Positions 61,132 to 64,000 of a stretch of 64,000 bases of DNA are shown here, piece after piece (positions within the stretch are counted from its first letter, which is position 1; every line of letters begins with the position of its first letter). Position numbers and translations under genes: made by a program. The notes under the pieces were generated by a model. It searched no databases, had not been told where the DNA came from, and was given only the letters and a program-made list of their open reading frames with translations. This DNA comes from Flavobacteriaceae bacterium (GTDB taxonomy: Bacteria; Bacteroidota; Bacteroidia; Flavobacteriales; Flavobacteriaceae): assembly GCA_029248405.1 (NCBI GenBank), contig JAQWJJ010000016.1, forward strand, positions 248,001 through 312,000, given 5' to 3'.

Positions 61132-61395
61132 ATGGCTCACAAAAAAGGAGTTGGTAGTTCTAAAAACGGTCGCGAATCAGAATCGAAACGCTTGGGCGTG
61201 AAGATTTTTGGTGGTCAATCGGCTATCGCAGGAAATATCATCGTAAGACAACGTGGTACACAGCACCACCCAGGGGACAATGTGTACTTAGGGAAAGACC
61301 ATACGCTACATGCGCGTGTGGACGGCACTGTAAAGTTTCAAAAGAAGAGAGGTGGAAAATCATTTGTTTCTATCGAACCATTAGGCGACGCCTAA
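61132..61395 (+). CDS. rpmA: 50S ribosomal protein bL27
   Basis: bL27 lies near the peptidyl-transferase centre. The 87-residue protein begins [16 protein letters not shown] without the cleavable N-terminal extension of Firmicutes. It contains [24 protein letters not shown] and the later [14 protein letters not shown]. It lies 20 bases after rplU in the usual L21-L27 operon and is followed by a strong terminator. Confidence 0.98.
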   Translation: MAHKKGVGSSKNGRESESKRLGVKIFGGQSAIAGNIIVRQRGTQHHPGDNVYLGKDHTLHARVDGTVKFQKKRGGKSFVSIEPLGDA

Positions 61396-61412
61396 TCAGG
61401 TTAGCTTTTATC

Positions 61413-61443
61413 AAAACCTCATCGAAAGATGAGGTTTTTTTTT
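61413..61443 (+). terminator. Intrinsic terminator of rplU-rpmA
   Basis: AAAACCTCATC and GATGAGGTTTT form an 11-bp stem with a GAAA tetraloop, followed by T, about 20 bases after the rpmA stop. Confidence 0.9.
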
Positions 61444-61481
61444 GCTTAAACGCAGACCCATACCGTGTTTTGGTGCGGAAC

Positions 61482-61513
61482 AAAAAAAGCCCTCAGTTCA
61501 TGAGGGCTTTTTT
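61482..61513 (-). terminator. Intrinsic terminator of ahcY
   Basis: GCCCTCA (61489-61495) and TGAGGGC (61501-61507) pair around GTTCA and are flanked by an A run and a T run. On the minus strand it begins about 17 bases after the ahcY stop and ends in seven T. It may also act on the plus strand. Confidence 0.88.
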
Positions 61514-61529
61514 GTACACCGCTATTGAT

Positions 61530-62846
61530 TTAGTAGCGGTAATATTCTGGTTTGAATGGTCCTTCCGTGGTGACCCCAATATAATCTGCTTGTTCCTTAT
61601 TCAGCGTGGTGAGCTCCACCCCAATTTTAGCCAAATGAAGTCTTGCGACTTTTTCGTCAAGGTGCTTTGGCAACATATAGACTTCGTTTTGATATTTGTC
61701 GCTGTGCAACCAGAGTTCGATTTGAGCCAAGGTTTGATTCGTAAATGAATTACTCATGACAAAACTTGGATGACCTGTTGCACAACCCAAATTGACCAAA
61801 CGACCTTCGGCAAGCAGAATAATGTCATTGCCGTTAATGGTGTACTTGTCGACTTGCGGTTTGATTTCGTTTTTCGATCCTTCACAATTGGCATTGAGCC
61901 AAGCCACATCAATTTCATTATCGAAATGTCCAATGTTACAAACAATGGTTTTGTCCTTCATCATCTCGAAATGCACGCCCTTAACAATATCTTTATTACC
62001 CGTGGCAGTGACCACAATGTCTGCAGAGGGTAACACTGTTTCTAAGCGTTTGACCTCAAAACCATCCATGGCCGCCTGAAGGGCGCAAATCGGGTCAATT
62101 TCTGTAACCGTCACAATGGAGCCAGCGCCTTTGAACGACGCGGCCGTGCCTTTTCCAACATCCCCATAACCACAGACCACAACACGCTTGCCGGCGAGCA
62201 TGATATCGGTAGCGCGACGTACGGCGTCTACAGCACTTTCTTTACAACCGTATTTATTGTCAAATTTAGACTTTGTGACGCTGTCGTTGACATTGATCGC
62301 GGGCAGTGGCAAAGTGCCATGCTCCATGCGCTCGTACAAACGATGCACCCCGGTTGTGGTCTCTTCACTCAACCCTTTGATGCCGTCGACTAATTCTGGA
62401 TAGCGGTCCAAAACCATATTGGTCAAATCGCCTCCATCGTCAAGAATCATGTTGAGGGGTTGACGGTCTGGGCCAAAAAATAAAGTTTGTTCAATACACC
62501 AGTCAAATTCTTCTTCGTTCATGCCTTTCCAGGCATAAACAGCTGTTCCTGCATCAGCAATTGCGGCGGCGGCTTGGTCCTGTGTCGAAAAAATATTACA
62601 AGAACTCCATGTCACTTCGGCGCCTAATGCTTGGAGGGTTTCAATCAGCACGGCCGTTTGAATGGTCATGTGCAAACAACCTGCAATGCGGGCACCAGCA
62701 AGGGGCTGGCGGTCCTTGTATTCGGTGCGCAAAGCCATAAGTCCGGGCATTTCAGCCTCAGCCAGTTCTATTTCTTTTCTTCCCCAAGAAGCTAAGGAGA
62801 GATCTTTTACTTTATACGGAGTGTAAGTCGCCGATTTCGTAGACAT
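61530..62846 (-). CDS. ahcY: Adenosylhomocysteinase
   Basis: AhcY splits S-adenosylhomocysteine into adenosine and homocysteine, relieving inhibition of methyltransferases. The 438-residue protein shows [13 protein letters not shown] (about 58-70), the substrate-binding DDGGDLTNM (about 136-144), [13 protein letters not shown] (about 185-197) and the NAD-binding [13 protein letters not shown] (about 222-234). It ends with KPEYYRY, where the terminal Lys-x-x-Tyr reaches the neighbouring active site. It stands alone with its own promoter box and terminator. Confidence 0.98.
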   Translation of the reverse strand: MSTKSATYTPYKVKDLSLASWGRKEIELAEAEMPGLMALRTEYKDRQPLAGARIAGCLHMTIQTAVLIETLQALGAEVTWSSCNIFSTQDQAAAAIADAGTAVYAWKGMNEEEFDWCIEQTLFFGPDRQPLNMILDDGGDLTNMVLDRYPELVDGIKGLSEETTTGVHRLYERMEHGTLPLPAINVNDSVTKSKFDNKYGCKESAVDAVRRATDIMLAGKRVVVCGYGDVGKGTAASFKGAGSIVTVTEIDPICALQAAMDGFEVKRLETVLPSADIVVTATGNKDIVKGVHFEMMKDKTIVCNIGHFDNEIDVAWLNANCEGSKNEIKPQVDKYTINGNDIILLAEGRLVNLGCATGHPSFVMSNSFTNQTLAQIELWLHSDKYQNEVYMLPKHLDEKVARLHLAKIGVELTTLNKEQADYIGVTTEGPFKPEYYRY

Positions 62847-62851
62847 ATTAC

Positions 62852-62859
62852 TATATTTG
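62852..62859 (+). promoter_or_regulatory. Possible -7 box of the phosphopantetheinyl transferase gene
   Basis: TATATTTG is an exact -7 match, 56 bases before the ATG at 62916. It lies only a few bases from the ahcY start on the other strand. No clear -33 TTG is visible. Confidence 0.4.
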
Positions 62860-62887
62860 ATGGTGATGCAATGTTTTTAATTGCCGA

Positions 62888-62895
62888 CAAAAATA
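62888..62895 (-). promoter_or_regulatory. Predicted -7 box of ahcY
   Basis: The reverse strand reads TATTTTTG, an exact TAnnTTTG match, ending 41 bases before the ahcY ATG. It faces the plus-strand box at 62852-62859, so the two transcripts would overlap at their 5' ends. Confidence 0.45.
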
Positions 62896-62915
62896 CGGAA
62901 CGTTTTTCAATTTAA

Positions 62916-63554
62916 ATGCCTCTTTTTAAAACTATAACGCCCTGGCCAGACACCCAAATTTTTATTTGGAAGATCGAGGAATCTCGGGAAATTATGGAAA
63001 ATGGGATGGACCTGACGACTCAGAGCCGAAACCGACTCGAGTCGATGAAGAGTCTTGTGCACCAGTGCGGTTTTTTGAGCATTCGTTGGGCATTAAAGGC
63101 CGCTGGATATGTGGACGCCGATTTGTTTTACGATACCCAGGGCAAGCCTCACCTGACCGATGGCCGATATATTTCCATTACGCACGCGCATGCTTTCTCA
63201 GGTATTATTGTGAGTGACCAACCCGTAGGCATCGATATTGAAGCCCAGCGTCATAAAATCATCCGTATTGCCCATAAATTTGTCAATGCTCAAGAATGGC
63301 CATGCCATCCCACTATAGAGGACCAAGTCACAGCGCTTATTAAATTGTGGACGGCCAAGGAGAGCATGTATAAATTGGTGAGTCAAACCGGTTTGAGTTT
63401 TTTGAACCATATGCAAGTCATGAATTTTTCACCAACCAATACACAAGCTTTAGGTCGCGTTGCGCAGCAAGAAGAATCGCGTCAATTTGATCTTCGGTTT
63501 TTTGATTTTGAGGGCCACACCTGTGGCTACACAAGAGAACTTGGAGCGACATGA
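62916..63554 (+). CDS. 4'-phosphopantetheinyl transferase superfamily protein
   Basis: This 212-residue Sfp/AcpT-type enzyme transfers phosphopantetheine from CoA to a carrier-protein serine. The magnesium and CoA motifs are VGIDIE (D107 and E109) and WTAKESMYK (145-153, Glu149). The N-terminal RWALKAAGY and ISITHAHAFSG blocks also fit. The length lies between AcpS (about 125) and Sfp (about 225). The next gene begins within its stop codon (ATGA), so translation is coupled to the GGGP synthase. The carrier target is not shown by the neighbourhood and may be the fatty-acid acyl carrier protein. Confidence 0.92.
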   Translation: MPLFKTITPWPDTQIFIWKIEESREIMENGMDLTTQSRNRLESMKSLVHQCGFLSIRWALKAAGYVDADLFYDTQGKPHLTDGRYISITHAHAFSGIIVSDQPVGIDIEAQRHKIIRIAHKFVNAQEWPCHPTIEDQVTALIKLWTAKESMYKLVSQTGLSFLNHMQVMNFSPTNTQALGRVAQQEESRQFDLRFFDFEGHTCGYTRELGAT

Positions 63555-64000
63555 TCCTAGGGCCTCAATATAACCAATGGCTAGCGCTTTTGTCCAACGA
63601 TCAGAAATGCTTGGCGGTGTTGATAGACCCCGAAAAAACCACTGTCGAGATGGTTCCAGAGTTGTTGCGTCGCTTACCGGAACAAACAACGCATTTTTTT
63701 GTCGGAGGGAGTACCGTGCCACCAGATGCTGCACATGATTTGGTACTGGCCATTAAGCAGTGGAGTAGCAAGCCCGTTTGGTTGTTTCCCGGCAAGCATG
63801 ATCAAGTCACTTCAGCGGCAGATGCTTTGTTGTTCCTGTCATTGCTTTCTGGCGATAATCCAGAGTATTTGATTGGCCAGCAAACTAAAGCCGCCATTAG
63901 CGTCAAAGCCTGTGGTATTGAAGTTATTCCTACGGCTTACTTGCTCATAGATGGGGGTCGACCATCGACAGTTGCGCGGGTCAGCCAAACGTCGCCCTTA
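63551..64000 (+). CDS. Geranylgeranylglyceryl/heptaprenylglyceryl phosphate synthase, N-terminal part (runs off right edge)
   Basis: The gene runs from ATG at 63551 to the window end, giving 150 residues. The family's TIM-barrel motifs are clear: LAVLIDPEK near 22-30 (metal and phosphate), FFVGGSTVPPD near 52-62, VWLFPGKHDQVT near 78-89, LLFLSLLSGDNPEYLIGQQ near 97-115 and VIPTAYLLIDGG near 129-140. It joins a polyprenyl diphosphate to glycerol-1-phosphate, forming an ether bond, a reaction best known from archaeal lipids and also present in Bacteroidota. It overlaps the phosphopantetheinyl transferase stop by 4 bases. Chain length cannot be predicted from this part. Confidence 0.93.
   Translation, partial: MILGPQYNQWLALLSNDQKCLAVLIDPEKTTVEMVPELLRRLPEQTTHFFVGGSTVPPDAAHDLVLAIKQWSSKPVWLFPGKHDQVTSAADALLFLSLLSGDNPEYLIGQQTKAAISVKACGIEVIPTAYLLIDGGRPSTVARVSQTSPL

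Noticed and set aside
61770-62079. Two plus-strand open frames of 87 and 95 codons
   Set aside because: Both are antisense to ahcY and have no family features.

Overview
This window comes from a chromosome of a marine-type member of the Flavobacteriia (Bacteroidota). The sequence shows this in four ways. Proteins end in type IX secretion (T9SS) sorting domains. The gliding genes gldE and gldD follow mutY and ssb. Promoters match the Bacteroidota pattern TTTG-N19-23-TAnnTTTG. Lipoproteins are abundant, with DUF4270, GEVED and choice-of-anchor B families, and most starts lack a Shine-Dalgarno. I see no rRNA, tRNA, CRISPR array, insertion sequence, integrase or phage gene. Coding density is high and no gap exceeds 300 bases.

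Layout. 1-870 (-): start of the suf Fe-S operon (IscA/SufA-type carrier, then sufB running off the left edge). 995-7633 (-): a probable five-gene operon of two secreted choice-of-anchor B proteins, a propeller-like repeat lipoprotein, an MbnP-type copper-binding lipoprotein and an MbnH/MauG-type dihaem peroxidase. 7856-13974: thiL, an alpha/beta hydrolase, aminopeptidase P and a large secreted BNR/sortilin-like propeller. 14082-17510 (+): sdhCAB. 17531-25503: Ig-like lipoprotein, comF, a coiled-coil membrane protein, glyS, a small lipoprotein and a GEVED/T9SS protein. 25556-32240: a large unnamed outer-membrane barrel protein, exodeoxyribonuclease III, an OmpA-like lipoprotein and radA. 32240-35635 (-): panC-panD-flippase-like membrane protein-esterase-like protein, translationally joined to radA. 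35737-40001 (+): a one-domain glycogen synthase relative, DUF4270 lipoprotein and glmS, followed by the remnant of a chalcone-isomerase-like gene. 40280-43876: aromatic amino acid hydroxylase, then a sulfotransferase-like/class IV aminotransferase pair. 44009-48405: a TonB-dependent receptor with an SGNH lipoprotein. 48596-50400: atpDC. 50532-53247: a second TonB receptor with a JmjC-like oxygenase. 53220-55940 (-): recX, RNase G/E, a 30-residue highly basic micro-protein and an HU-type protein. 56076-60408 (+): mutY-ssb-gldE-gldD-EamA exporter. 60596-61395: rplU-rpmA. 61530-64000: ahcY, a 4'-phosphopantetheinyl transferase and the start of a geranylgeranylglyceryl phosphate synthase.

Most of the window is core metabolism and envelope biology. 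The part most likely to hold an undescribed system is the 995-7633 operon. It joins a predicted tryptophan-oxidising dihaem enzyme and its copper-binding partner to two T9SS-exported cell-surface proteins and a surface lipoprotein. Other points of interest are the esterase-fold protein with Asp in place of the catalytic Ser, the one-domain GlgA relative, the 30-residue basic peptide beside RNase G/E, and exact -7 boxes placed four bases before the start codons of glyS and mutY, which suggest leaderless mRNAs.
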